Counted from the first letter of the stretch, positions 10,899 to 25,300 are shown. The stretch is DNA of 64,000 nt from Ciona savignyi (GCA_000149265.1 CH002564.1:626142-690141); one strand, 5' to 3'. The notes: a model not told the origin generated them from the letters alone. Made by a program: numbers and translations.

Positions 10899-13800
10899 TC
10901 ATCTCAAACGAACGAACGCATTGTGTTTGCTTAAATTCTCAGAATACTTAGTCCAATATTTCCGCATTGCGTTCGGTATGTCTTGTTCTACATACCGTAC
11001 CAGCTCCCCAGGATAATCAATCGCCGGCGCAGCTATTACAGAGTTGGCATCCATCCCCGCCTTTTGACGCATTATGCCGCTAATCCATACCGCGTCCAGC
11101 GACATTACTTTCGTGAGCGTCGCCTTTTCGATGACGAGGCGGATTGTGGACACAGAGGTAGTGTAGAAGCCACCCTGGCAGTGAGCGGGAAGTACGTTGG
11201 GCGGGTAGAGCTGACTGTGTACGGACCACGGGTTGTTTGTGTCGCGGGAAGGCGGGTCGGAACGGCGAAAGCTGAAAACGCAAATGAACGGGAACACGTC
11301 TGCGATTTCGCACGTGCTGGAAGCGGGCTTCTGCCTGTTCACCGTCTCTGTTATGGACATGATGAAATTGTCCAAGTTCAAAACCATATTGTCATCACAG
11401 GTGGAGAATAAAAAGTTGGAGGGTATGTTCCTCACCACCCAGTCCATGCCGGCCACAGATCTTGCGGTGAAGTGCCTGAAACGACATTGCAAACAATGTA
11501 AGCATCGGTGCAGAAAAAACATGGAACAAATAATAAACCTGGGGCACTATTATCTATCGCATCTACAAGCATGATTTGGCGTTTAAGCTGCTGCAACGAA
11601 ATGTGAGTCCGGGAGTTTAATTTTATTCTCGAGGAATGTGCCCTTGAAGTCGGCTCAAAACACACAAAAAATCATGTGACAAGCATGTTACCAGGTCGTT
11701 TTAAAACGATTTACTGGGGTCGTTTTAAAACGGGAACCTACTTTCGACAAGACAGTCCTGCTTACTTCCGCCTAAAGTGATTGTAAAGCAGACGACAGGC
11801 ATGAAAATTACTTTAACACAATGGTTTCCTTCGTGAGTTATTTGACGATGCTGTTCATTTATAGGCGTTCGGAAATTCCCCACCGGTCCGATAACAATAG
11901 ACGCAGCAGCCAACCATTGGAACGAAGTATAACCTTACTTTGCCTTATGAGGAAAATCGCTACAAAAGTTGGGTCAAAACAACCGGTGTTGCTCAGCAAC
12001 CAAAGCTCTTACGACTTAGATCAATTATCAAATACCAACATAACCAATGTCCCATGAATTATACAAAACGAGTTCCATTGATAAAGACAGGTGCCATGAA
12101 TATTTATGACATGTGACATTTAAGCTATCTGTGGAAACGCAATCATGTGAAGAGTATAATACTCACTCGGTCGTTTCTTCGATATCAATTTGCAGGATAT
12201 CACCATATTTCTCGTTTTCCTTTGTCAGTTCGTCCTGTACGCCAGCATTCTTCGGCCGAGCTACCAAGAAAAAGATTTCCAACGTCACGCCACCTATCCT
12301 GGTAATGGAGCCCCAAGTTTCACGGATTGCCTGCCGATTGTTACCGTTCACGGTCCACGATTTAATCATTGTGATCATCGCCCATTGCTGCCGAGGCTCT
12401 GGCAAAATAAAAGAAATGTTAAACTCCAAACAAAATTTCGTTTACACATTCCGGTTCCTTCGCTTTACGTGGTACCCACACGCAGGTTTAAGAGAAGGAA
12501 AATAGGCTTTATGTGGGTAAATGTACGCCCGCGAAACAGCCTATACACGGATATGAGAGCCACACTGTCATGTTTTGTGTTAGTCTGTACTAAACACATT
12601 TTTTGTATATACTTTGTATTTGTTAAGTCGGGTTTGCGGTAACACCATGATTAGAAATGTCGGGATGTAAGGACCGATACTTAAGTCCCTCTCACCAGGT
12701 GCGATTTTAAAACTCTTTATACATGATAGGTATGGAACGCCATCGACGCAAAAATGATACAACTTTGATTCTAATGATACAATGTCATCGACGAATGTTT
12801 AAAATAAACTAATGTTCAACGTCTATAATTCAATCAATTATTTAACATGAGTCTAGACAGATAGCAGCCGAACCTAACGTATAAGGGAAAGGTGGAAAAA
12901 ACAAACATAAGCGTTTGCCAGTTCAAACGGTCGTTATGTCCGTATCTACTGAATATCATGAACTTGCCCGCGTGACTTCAGACTCAATTCTTACTCAAGT
13001 GCTTCACCACAGTATATTATTTTGTCCTCGGTTAAAAAATCATTAGTTACATGGAGCAGTGCTATAAGCACTTTAGCACAATATTAAATAAAGAAAACTC
13101 AGATCATTTATTAAATGTCGCCTAATATATGAAAATAATCGGGTGTACGTGCTAATTAATTTCGGCTAGACCTGTGTGAATGAGTTTCTTTTGTTGCTAC
13201 CACCAAAGATTGAATTGTCGTCACACATTCTATGGCAACCGAACTTGCGGTATTATCCAGTGAAACAAGAAATGTTTAACCACATAATACCCCGAAATCC
13301 ACGGATGATTGCCCAAACACCATTGTTAGCTTACCTGGCGGTCTGAAGCATCCATTATTATCCGCGCTGGTTTCCCCCACGTTTTCAGTAACTTTCCAGG
13401 GGAGTAAAATTATGGGTGATATGTTCCACGCTTTCGGAAGGTCGCTGGTGAAATACGGTGCCCCGGATGTGGGGTATTGAATCACTATATTCTTTAGCAG
13501 CGATTCTAAAACCGGTGCCATCACCTTAGCTTCCTTTGCTTTAGCGACCCGTTTGTCTTCAATTCCCTCTGACGCTTTCACGCCTTCCCCATCCAACTTC
13601 ACATTCTTAGGATTTTCCTGGGAGTCAGGGATTTCATTTGACTTTTTCAGTTTTTTAAATATGGCTTCGATTTGGAAGGCAATCTCTTTCTCCACTGTGT
13701 CGTCGTCTTCTTTAAGTGGGTACCTGCACAAAAAGAGTCATATTGACGTGTCTACAATTTCGTACTTGCTGTTTGAACCCCGAAATTTATAAACACAATT

Positions 13801-15070
13801 CCACGTAATAGTGAATGACCCAAAAAATCTTGTGAGCCATTTGCCGTCAATAGCGTAGTCATAAATGATTTAACTAGCCAAATGTTTTTCAGCATATAAG
13901 TTTTAAAATTTAGGTTCTAAAGACCTAAAACGAACTCGCCGTTTTGGTCCAATTAACCCAATTGCATCACATTACACTGTGAATCTAGATCCGAACTTCA
14001 GGGTTTGGCGAATGCACGTCGTGTTAAAAAGTTTACCCACTAAAAACAGGGTAAAGGAAGCAGACGCAGCTTTAGAAGCGAGTATATGCACAATAGAATA
14101 AAGCATTGTGTGCGAGTCCACTGTATAGTTGGGACAAAAATGTATGTCGTAAAATCCATTTACTTCCGGCATATATTATGGTTTTGCGAGATAGCAGTAC
14201 AGTTTAACAGTATTCCGAGGAAAAACTGAATAAATTCTTAACCGGTTATAAATGAGAGATTATCAGAGTTAAAAAAAGTTTCTCCATTTAACTGGCACGT
14301 AACTTAATACGTCCTTTGTTATTGCGATTTGGAATTCTTCCTACTGGTGCTGGCCATCGTATGCGAGAGATGGTGATGTAATCATGCTATTGTGGACAAG
14401 GAAACGCGGTTGGTGTTGGTATCCACAGTGACCCAGTTGTTTATCCATAGTTAGCTTGTACAGAGAATAGAGCAGGAAGAACCGACCCGTGAAAATTCGC
14501 GTTTTTTTCCGGGACTCTTGAAGTGAACTATTAAACCACTGTGTATGATGGACGTGGTAATAAAAGCAAGCCCTGACCAAAATACTTCTAATAAACGAAT
14601 AATCCACGATTGCGGTGATTTTCTTGAAAAAAACATACTTTCAACTATTAGCGCAATATAGTGGTTAGGCTACCTTAGTACAACTAGCTCTTCGAAAGGG
14701 GCACATTCTCGTAGAAATTATCCCTGTAATTTACGTGTCGTGTTGTATTCGTCCGGCTTGGTTCACACGCACGCTCGGGAGATAGAGTGTGAATCAGTAT
14801 TTACGATTGCGTCATGCACTACTTCTGAACACTGTATTCTTTTTATATTACATTAGGCGTCATTCATATATTGGCGCCGAAAACAAGGTAAAGACGAAGA
14901 TTATGTCAAAAAATATTTATTTTTTAATTTTATGTTTTCACTTACGTGTTATCCTCTGGTATGTTCCTGGTAAAGATGGCTAGTGGGGTGTAGAATAAGA
15001 AGCACATGTAGAACGCACAAAACGTACAAAAACCAAGTACGACTACTTTCCGTTTAACCCAAATTGGCAT
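10899..15070 (-). CDS. GT31 beta-1,3-glycosyltransferase-like protein with altered catalytic motifs
   Basis: Four phase-compatible exons (14946-15070, 13335-13723, 12167-12398, 10899-11475) give 440 residues. The ATG at 15070 has an in-frame TGA just upstream, and the exon 1 donor is GTAAGT. Residues ~9-31 are a hydrophobic signal anchor (type II, Golgi). The GT31 landmark RQAIRETWG is at 193-201. The metal-site motif reads DDN at 276-278 where the family has DDD. The E/D-D-V motif that carries the proposed catalytic Asp reads DAV at 376-378. The paralogue at 19389-25334 has DDD and DDV at these places. The middle exon is 232 nt in both genes. The minus gene lacks two introns of its paralogue. 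I infer a Golgi protein of the GT31 fold that may be catalytically weak or dead. The fold around the changes is well kept, so it does not look like a decayed pseudogene. Confidence 0.85.
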
Positions 15071-15888
15071 AATTCATGCCTCTGAGGTATAACAGATGCT
15101 TCTTCACCTTGCACTTACCACCAAAATGTGTCTTACAGCATGAACCTAACTATAACACCCACAAATATGGTCCTATGAAACTTGATCTAATTCCACTACA
15201 AAACAGCAATTGCTCTTAGACTATTTATTATCATGCACAAACATTATACTGATACACAACCCTTTTATAAACAATAAAGGCTTTTCTATGCTGCCAGAGT
15301 GACACTCTTTTATTAGGAAAACAGGAACAAACTATGCTTTATTACCATACTGTTTACAATGTACTTTGTAGGTATTATAATCCACTGTACGTTGCCTTCT
15401 GCTCGCGCTACCTACTCACTTCCCTTTTCCCCTCCGCTTGGTTTGAAATCATTCGTGATGTAATGCCTACATAGCCCGGCTATTCAAGCTTAACGTCTTA
15501 CTCTGGCGTATTTAGGCTATGTTGAAACTAGCGCTGTGTGGATCGATAAGTGCTCTTACACATACCCTAAATTACACCAGTCAGCTCGGCCTTGGGTATA
15601 TGCACGTGGTTTACGCATCTTAAAATTATTCTGTGTTAATGCAATTAAATAATATTTGCATCGCTTTGACCAAACTTTTTACTGACAATATGTTTAATGC
15701 AGTTCGAATACATATTCAAACTATGTAAACTTTAAACTATTTTCCCATTCTGTAAGCATTGCTAGAAACGAAATTGTATTTTACAGGTTTGTTTAAACAA
15801 AGGCGTTATATTTTAGGTATACATTTTTTTATAGCATTCGATCGCGGAGGTGTTGTAAATTTAAATATTATTTCTTTTTACAAAATAT

Positions 15889-15978
15889 AACAGCAGAATA
15901 ACAGCCGAAATATTCTGCTGATATACCGTTTTTTTAAAAAGTATAACGGCAGCAATTTTCTGCTGTTATACCCACAGA
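15889..15978. repeat. Nested inverted repeats with AGCAGAA cores
   Basis: TATAACAGCAGAA at the left reappears inverted as TTCTGCTGTTATA at the right. A second inverted pair (ATTCTGCTG / CGGCAGCAATTT) sits inside. It may be a small foldback element. No target duplication was identified. Confidence 0.6.
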
Positions 15979-17091
15979 GTTCTAAGAGTCAGTTGCTCAA
16001 AAATGACATTTTTCATCTTTACTGGAGCAGAACACCTGACCTGTATGGGTTAAATTTTTTTTACAATTTTCACAATTTTGGTAATAGGGTAAAAAAAAAC
16101 AAATTGCATATATATTGGGGTTGATACTGGGGCTATTTAATTTCCAGTTACACGAATGGGATTAACCGGCTCTTGTTACGGTCGCTGAACAGCATTTTAG
16201 GTCAATCGACTGTAGCTCAATACAAATAACACATATTGCTGTGAGATAGGCTGTGAATTGTGACCTCGGAAGTAAGTTGTATTGCAGGGAGCAGCCCATT
16301 GTTGAACTCTCGCAATCGAAAGAAATGTCGTTTTATTCAGCAAAGGGTTGAGTATGGTCGAAATGGCTAGTACAGTTAGAATATATTGTGGATACCTACA
16401 CCACACGCCATTGTTACTAGTGTCTTTGTAACGCAACACGATCTTTTACCGTTAAAAATCTCTGGAAAACTCAAACGATTTGTTTTGAATTGTACTGTCG
16501 ACTAGAGATCGAAAAGTCATGTGTCTTGTGGTTTAAGCAATGGAGGCGTTCAAAACAACCTAGAGATATGTTATTCAAAGCTTAACCAGTTCTAACAGAA
16601 TGGGTGACATAGCGCGTGCACAAGTTAAACAGTGGCATGTAATTTAGGGTTGATTGACTAGTAAGGAACATGTCTGTTCGCATGGCTAGCTTATATGTAG
16701 TGGGTCGGACGGTTAACCGAAAAACGGTGGATCAAAATTAACTGCTAGTTTAGTGTTGTTTCTCTGTATGTCACTTAGAGAACCAGGCAGGGCCCAATGG
16801 TTTAATGGGTAAACATGTTGTAATATTCGCATTGTATTCACCACACTGTAATTGCTTTGGTAAACCGACAGTGGGAACAAGATGATCATGTGTTATATAT
16901 TCGCTAAGTTTTCCCACGCTTCAACTTCAACGTTAAGTATACGATAGCAGAATGGTAGACAACAAATATCACACGTGTATGTAAAACTATAAAAAAACAC
17001 GTGGTCACACTTATATTGGGACGACGCAACTGAGGGTACAGCGACACTTACTGAACATACTTTTGTGCATGTTTCTGCATAGTGCATAATG

Positions 17092-17324
17092 CAGGGCCGG
17101 TTTTAGGCCGATTTGACCGATTAGATCAAATTGGGCCCCGCACCTTGAAGGGGCCCCGCGCTAGCCTGGGGTCTTTCTGTATTACGAGGTTTAAAATACT
17201 ACTGAAACGTAAAATAAAAAGTGAAATAATATTCTTTCTCCTAATATCAATTTGTTATGCATCTAATTAAGTCAAATTTATTTTTCTGTGTCTGTCTGTT
17301 ACGTCATAATGAATATGGTTGCTA

Positions 17325-17365
<41 letters not shown>

Positions 17366-17568
17366 TGGAAGTAAAACAATATATCGTAAATCAGCATCCA
17401 CAATACCTTTAATTTGTTTTAGAGCAAGTATTAAATGTCTATTTTTGTAGTTTGTATGTACTGGTATGTATTTTATGATATATAAACACTCATAAATTTT
17501 GCTATGAAGAGTAGGGGCCCCGCCATCACATTTCTAATTGGGCCCCGCGGTTCCTAGCACCGGGCCTG
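17092..17568. mobile_element. hAT MITE with perfect 8-bp target duplication
   Basis: The termini are CAGGGCCGG (17092) and CCGGGCCTG (ending 17568). Both ends are flanked by GCATAATG (17084-17091 and 17569-17576), a perfect 8-bp target site duplication typical of hAT elements. Both inner ends carry GGGCCCCGC motifs. The interior is AT-rich with an (AT)n microsatellite near 17331-17361 and no transposase. It depends on a transposase encoded elsewhere. Confidence 0.95.
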
Positions 17569-19388
17569 GCATAATGCTGTAAGAAAACAAGTGCAAATCG
17601 CAGTTTACCACCTGCTGTAGACTAATAGTCTGAATATAAACTAAACAAACGTGATTGTTATTATAGACGTCCGTGTAGGTAGAGGGTACTGCTTACCTCA
17701 CCAGCGCTATTACAAAGTTCCGCGTAGTGATATGCTCAAAGAGTTATACGAAAAAACGCAACGCACGCTCTGATGCATGTTATAAGCCCTTCAGGCCTAG
17801 GATTTACACGGCTGACTTCTACTTAATCAAGGTTAAATGTACAGAATACTAAATTAGTGTAATGGAAAAATTTAAAAGTATACTCGAATGATCTGACAGG
17901 CCTCTTTTAAATTAACAAACTGAGGTAAAATGTAGTGCTTTTAAAGTCAGGTTAGCTAATGTTAACTCAGCCAAAAATGACTTTTAAAGAGCAGTTAAAT
18001 GGGCCGTTTTAGAAATGTAACAATCTAACAAATAGCCTAAGTCGTAAAAATGGTTTGAAATATTTCGAACATGTTAAGTAAGAAGGTTGGATATGTTTCA
18101 TGTTAATACTGAAAAATACAAGCGTTTCAATAACGTAAACAGTTTTCAGGTTCTTAGTAAGTAGGTATATATAGGCTTGCACTTATTAATGGATGCTGTC
18201 AATTAATGCTGGTTTAATCATGAAATACGTAATAAAAGAAAGAGTCGAGGTTGCTGGTAACGGTCAGCACACTTCATGGTTTTATTGATCAGCATTATAT
18301 AAGAACTTTGCCCAAATCTTATTTTGTTAGCGAAATATAACGTAAATTAAAAATAACCTTATGCTGTTTCTCATTGTAGCTTTACTCGCCTATAAATAAA
18401 TAATGATATATATAAGCCATAAGGTATACTTGTGCATCTTAACTTTACATAAATAATAGTTTGCAACAAAAAGCACTTTTGATTTGTTTCTTTTAAAAGT
18501 GACAAATTGTGCCCGAAAAAAAGCTGACCAGTTTTGTTATAGCAGCTTCGCATTAGTTGGGGAAATAATATTAAAAATCAATTTTCCGCCGATTACCTCA
18601 TTTAAGGGTAATGCATCAGACTATAATATGAACAGGTGGGATTGATGCCTGTCGATAAGTACTTAGTTGTGTCATCGAACAAGGCATTTATACGTTACAA
18701 CGTCTTCATCGTAAATAACACACTGCACGAGCCTACATATAAAGTTAACAATTATACCCGCCACCAATAAACGGATTCCCTTAACGAGTTACCTGGTGGC
18801 AACAGTGTATACTATATATCATTTAATATGTTTTTCCCTACCTACCTAAATAGAAATGACACAACGTCCAACTATTCATCATACCATATTGCTTCTTTCA
18901 CAAGATCGGTTTACGCGTAATCAACCTCAGATTACCGGGAAAGTAATTTTTCCATACTGGAACTCAGTTGTGCACTGTCGTAATTCCGGCGCGAACATAT
19001 TAAGTTTATTTCAATATAAGGAGGCAGGATAAACGGTAAAACTACAAGAATTAACACGTCAGTGAATACCCAGAGCATAGCTGAGAAAAAATATGATGTG
19101 GCCATTAAAGTTATCTAGTAGTAGTGATAGCGACTGAAAGAAACACCGGTACAAGATTTAACTTTATTGCGTATTCAAACAATACAAATAATGTAATATT
19201 ATATTTGAAAAGAGAGAGAGAGTGTAAAGCGATGTACACAATGAACCTTTTTCTTTCTATGATTCCCGCACTCTCCTTTTCGGTTATCTGTTCCTATGCC
19301 CATTGAACCATCGCATTTATAGACTATATTTTGACTGTGTTTTGATTATGCTGTGAAGGAATATACTGTAAATACTAAATTAGTAAAT

Positions 19389-22300
19389 ATGAGACTTGTA
19401 CTTCGTAATTTTCGTTGCTGTAACACTTCTAGAACGGCGTTACTTATTGCCGTTGTCGGATTATTCGCTTTCTGGGGTGTTATATTACTGAAGGAAACAG
19501 AACATCTCACAGACTCAGCCAACAGTCGGTGAGTTTTTTTGTTTTTTCAATTTTATTGCTGCTTTTTTATTTCAAATGTACCCTGCTTTAGTAAATATAC
19601 CTAATCTAAACTGTACCTAAACGATAAGACACTAACTGAAAATGTTTAAACAAACTAGACAGCAAGGTACCGGTACCAAAGTGTATCTTTCGGCACCGTG
19701 CATTCCAACGCTAACAATTCATTTCCTGTTGCGAAAAGTGATTTAAAAAGCTTAAGAGGAAAAGAAAACGACCTAATATTAACCATATGTGCCGCTGTGC
19801 ACTCGACACAATTCTTTTCCTTAGACAATTTTTAAGACGTTTAGCAAATCCGAGAACTAAGCTTGCTTTTCCACCCAACAAACATTGTATTTCTGTTACG
19901 TCACTATTATAACTGTTCCTAAATATATATTATGTTTTTTACGGACTGATATAAAATTAGCACTCAATACAGAATTACCGGTTAAAATGTTATTTAAAGT
20001 CCTTACAGTTTTTAAAACTGCCTTTAGCAATATAAAAAAGTTTAAAAGCATACCAAGGGGTATTATACGGCTTCAATACGTAAAGTGTAAAATGATGACC
20101 AAAAATTGGGTTTTAATTTCTAAATAGTACACCCCTAATTATTTTATTCTTGCACTCAGATATTGTTAGGTTCGTGAGTTACCAAACCAAACATCCACAC
20201 GTTTAATTAAAAACGTATATTCTTGTCAGACTTACATTGATACCACATTACCGAACATGCGTGTAACTCAACTAATAAGCCAATTGTGACACTCTTTATG
20301 TCCAAACGTCGGTTAAACATGGTGGTCAACAATTTTAGCATTACAAACCATGCAGATTGGCTCATTTGCGGATTTTGTTTTGGGTACTCTGGTCCTGCTA
20401 TAACTGATCAAAATCAATGTGTTAAACCTGGCTATTTGTTAAATACTAATATTTATATAGTTAAACCCGATTGTACAGCTTCTTTCGATTTAATCCATCA
20501 TTTTTACAATATTCATGTCAATTATCGATTTCAGCCATGCCGATTTCCATTTAACTCGTTAAGCACATCTGTCCCTGACTAGGCAATAAGATTTTTCATG
20601 ATTACTAACCGAAAAAGCTTTTTAAATCGATGTTAGTCTGTTCTGCAACAGCAATTTTTATGTTGGTGTTATTTATGTGGCTAATATTTAAAATTTAGTT
20701 TTCGTCGCTATGCTATTTTACATAAGTCCAATCGATTTGCCTGGTAAATAAGTGCGCCGCCTTTAAGCCGAAGGATCGCAAAATCGCCACTGGTCAAAAT
20801 ATATTTTGTGTTTTGTGTTCTTGGTGGCCATTGCATAAACCCAGTGGAATGATGGGTTCTACCAAATAAAAGGAACGTATCAATCATACATAACGCACTG
20901 CAATAGCTCTGGTAACCCGGCGGTTGGCGCGAGGTGATCTAACGATTGCCCGTGTGATAACGTTCCTTGCGTTTCCCTATTTACGGGGATAAATACAAAT
21001 ATCTCCGACCCTACTATTTTTTCCGGTCCAAAAGTGACCCATTAAGATGAATGGTATTTTTTTAACAGTTGTTGCTATTTTTAATGTTTTGCAGGTCGAA
21101 TCCTTTTAACAGAAATGAAAAAGATCGCGCCTTTTCCATTGTTGAATCCTACTTTAAAGGTTTGCATATATTGGTTCGATGGTTCCTAAATAAATACTCA
21201 ATAAAATCCTTTAGTTAACTTAATTTGATTTAACTCGTAACAAACTGAACAACTAAACACGATAGATATACTAATAATGCCTGCCATAAAAATGATATAT
21301 ATAGAGTTGTTATCAAGCCGACACACACTTTGAAGTTGACAACATATACCCATTATTGTTATGTAGTACGGTCGTGTGGCCGAATGGTTAACGCGACCAA
21401 TACATATTTCAAGTTTCATAAAAAAATAACGTTATGTAAACCTACCTACCTTATGGCTTCCAAGGATGATTTCGAATTTACCTTGCTTTATTTTCTCTCT
21501 TTATTAAAGCGAGGGACTTCGCATTACAAAATTAAATTTAAATGATCTCCAAAATTCTATATACACTGATTAAGCTATGTATTGTTGCCAAATGGGCAGT
21601 CGTGTGAACAATGATAATTTAATGCAAGCAACAAAGTACCATATCACATATCACACCTCAAAGACTCTAGATCACACATGGACAGACGACAGTCAACGGG
21701 CTAATTCTGGCCCGCCGGATGTTATCGCCATGTTGCAAGACTAAACAGCGATGTCACATCTAAATTATAATGTCACAGCAATATTTGTGCGTCGCTTGCG
21801 ATTTGTGAGTTTGATCACTTGGCCCGCCAGTCTAAAATGAAATAATTTTGGACCATGATTCAAAAAGTGTGCCTATCTGCTTTAGATTTTCTGCAATTAA
21901 TCGGTAGAACGTCCGTACAAACGCGCCTTATTAACCAGCCCAATGTTATAGTGAATGACTCTCCGAGCATGCGCCAACAACCCGACAACGGCTGTACCCA
22001 GCTGCGAAAGTTGGTCAGCCCCAAAGCCGAGGTGAAACCAGTCACTGGGAAGTTCATGGAGAAGATGGATCCTCCACGGGAGTTGGCTGTTTATACTTTA
22101 ACCCCGTGGGCGGTGGTAGCGGCTGCGGTCGACAAGCGCTGTACCAATGGAACTGGTCAAGGTGCAAAATGGTGTAAAATGACATATGTATAAATATAAG
22201 TAAACAAATTATGCCGCTTTCACGTTGTCTTTAGCAGACTAATTGCTTAACTTCCACAAAAAAATATATCAAATTAAAATATATCAAAACCAATTATTAA

Positions 22301-25300
22301 AATTAAATAAGTTATGATTTTTGTATGAGATGTCCCTGCCCCAATAAGTCCAAATCTCATCTTAGGTTCTATATCCTGGTCAATGGTGAGTTTAGTGAAG
22401 AGCTCACTAACCAATCGTGAACGAAGAGACGCGATTAGGAATACATGGGGAAGTGTCAAAATCTTGGATGGCGTGCGTTTTGAGGTAGTCTTCGTACTCG
22501 GTCAAACAAACGGAAATTCAACCCTGCAACGTCTTATCGAAAACGAGGCCAAACTTTATGGGGATTTACTCCAGTTTAACATGAACGACACCTCCGAGTA
22601 AGGATTGTTTGGTCTGGTCAGTCGTCTGGCCATTGGTTAATATGCAATGCGGCCTTTAACCGCCCAGCTCTGGTCCCAAGTGGTTACCGTACGGTCGTGT
22701 GGTCGAATGGTTAACGCGACCGATACATTTACAATATTCTATACAAAAAAACGTTCTTAGCGACGAGTCTATCATGGATTCGAAACTCAGCATGTTAAAA
22801 CGAAAAGTGATGACGAACATTGTCTTGACTCAGAGGCTTTAAATCAGGCATGGGCAACATAAGGCTTGACTGTATCTAAGTATACTCTGTAATTAGGATA
22901 ATAAATACTATTCATGTATTATTCCGGACCACCAAGAACCTTATTTTCACACATCTGGCCCGCCGACTATAGAAGTTGCCCATTCCTGCTTTAAATAGTG
23001 GTTCACAATTTCGGCAACATTACTCAATAAACTTGACCGGGCATGATATGTTCTGTTAAATATCAGAGTAAAAACAACTGCCGTTTTTCGTTTCCACTCC
23101 CGCCTTACTTTTTATTTTCCGTATCTGTAATATTTGGATATGTTACCATACAACCCATATATGTTACCATCGTCTTTTAATGCTTTTCCAGGTGGGTGCC
23201 GGAAAAAGTTCTAGCCGGAATGCAATGGGCGTCCCAGGCTTTCCCTCCAGACTGGATTTACACCTCCGTTGACGATGATATCGTTCTAAATCTTCCCAAA
23301 CTCGTCGCTTATTTCAACGACGATCTGCTGCGCACAGAAAGCAACGTTGAGTCGTCGGGCGTGAAACTGCGGCCGTGCATCGAAGACTTGCCCTTGGTGT
23401 GCGTTTACAGCTACCAGCCGGCCGATAAACCGGCGCGGAACAATAGCAGCAAGTGGTACATGCCGTTGGAGTTGTTTCCGAACAAAGAGTGGCCGATATA
23501 CTGCCGCGGTGGAATGTATAGCGCTCCGGTTAAGATGGTGACTGATCTCTTTGCCGCGTCCAGAAATACGCACCACTTGTACCTGGATGACGTTTGGATA
23601 ACCGGCTTTATGCGCCGCAAACTTGGCAAGGACGACATAAACATAATGGTAAGGTTGATACCGGGCTTAGTTCGAACCCATAATGAGGTCGTCGACCTTT
23701 TTAAGTAAAAATTGGTATATGAATCGTTGAAGCTAACTATTTCGCGACAAAACATTTTTTTTGGGAGAAGACTGTTTTTTAAATAAAAATTGGTATATTT
23801 ATGCTATAAAAAACTTACCAATTGAGGTGTTTTATTACAGAAATATACTGTTGTTTTTCTCATCCAGTAGTGGGATTTTCTTATTTATTAATTGACTGAG
23901 TTTGAAAACCAATATGGGATCGCCCCTAAGACAGTTTTTTAAGCATAAAACGGTATATATGAGCGGTTGTGTTAACCATTTGACCATTTCTAGGCCCTTA
24001 CACTTTAATATCAAATATAACACAGAAAAAAAACAACCTTAAAAACGTTAAAACTAATGTTACCAGTTAAAACCGTCGATGATATAAAAATGCAAGTGCG
24101 TCACAATACATTATAGCATAAGAAGGAAAAAATGCACTAAATTCTGAAATTAAACTAATACCGTATGGTAAACTCGCAAAGAATTGTATACAAGGTTCTA
24201 TACTATTGGTTACTATGATGAAAATAGAACTTAATTTCAAGAAAATAACGATCACGTTTCTATCTTTCGCCGAAATTGCCCTGACGTTATCTGATTCAAA
24301 TCCTTTTGTTTATAAGTGCTTTGTTTCTATTGTGTAGAGTGTCTCACAGTAGTGATATATAAAGGAACGTAAAAATAATGTAAAGGCACGTTAAGATAAT
24401 GCAAAATGTAATCATGGAACGGGCTAGATCTATCATTTAAAATCGTACTGTAAAAAGTTTTACCACAACTTTTAAGTTAACATCTGTAATTTAATCCCAG
24501 AGCCTTCCAAATTTCGTTTAAAAATTTTGACCACTCTGTACATTAGTATCCGTAATTTATGCTTTTAGCATTCATTCATAGATATATCATGTCCGCCCGC
24601 GAACTGAAATCATTTTATTTGGTAGCCGTATTAAAACATTTCTTAACCAATAGAGTATTTCAAATAAGTACAGTTTGACAAAAAACACTTATCTAACGCT
24701 TAACGCAGACCGTTTCCAGATTAGACCTTTTGTGCACGTGGTAATCTGAGGAGAAAACTAATACGTCACTTTGCGATTCCCCATGCTTGGTTATGGAACC
24801 TAAATAAACTATACGCTACACACACTATATAATATTATCTCTAGCTAGTCCGCTGTGTCCCTGGACAAAGCCCATAACGAAATCACCCGAACCCAAGGAA
24901 TTCATGAGTTCTACTAAATCTGAGGATACAATTTAATTATACACAACAAACACACTGCAACAGCTTCGGTAACCCGACAGTGGACATAAGGGAATCTTAC
25001 GATCACGGCATCACCTTTGTTAAATCCCCCGCTGCGTTTTCCAAGATGGATAAACAGGAATAATATAACCTATCATTCAAAATGAACATGGTGATGAGTA
25101 TTCTGATCATTTTAGGCCGCACCTCGGTCAGAACGAAGCGATGAGCTTCTAATGGACGAAGCCACCGGTATCGAGAATGTAGAGGAAGCCCTCACGCAGC
25201 ATTTGTGGGGGAACATCAACTTTAAGGTCATTGACGTCACGGCAAGAATTTTCGAAATTTGGGGCGCCTGGAAAACTTCACTCGCGCGACACCATGTGTG

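Larger units (their letters stand above)
15071..19388. other. Divergent intergenic region between the two GT31 genes
   Basis: This 4.3 kb separates the two start codons and must contain both promoters. It holds an inverted pair near 15889-15978, a degraded SINE-A (about 16789-16915), a 477-bp hAT MITE with an (AT)n run (17092-17568), and a degraded SINE-A head near 18590-18680. No exon could be supported. Confidence 0.6.

Noticed and set aside
10983-11574. Plus-strand frames opposite the last exon of the minus GT31 gene
   Set aside because: Antisense shadows of GC-richer coding sequence. The minus frame has clear GT31 motifs.
13972-14640. Minus-strand frames with hydrophobic stretches as exon 1 of the minus GT31 gene
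   Set aside because: No donor in the needed phase was found. The exon at 14946-15070 has ATG, an anchor helix, a GTAAGT donor and the right phase.
21908-22161. Alternative GT31 exon 3 start after CGGTAG at 21907
   Set aside because: It gives the wrong phase from the previous exon and leads to a stop.
22689-22760. tRNA gene, suggested by A- and B-box motifs
   Set aside because: The arms do not fold, spacing is too long, and several similar copies exist with target duplications: it is a SINE.
23286-23755. Minus-strand frames opposite plus GT31 exon 5
   Set aside because: Antisense shadows. The plus frame carries DDD and DDV motifs.
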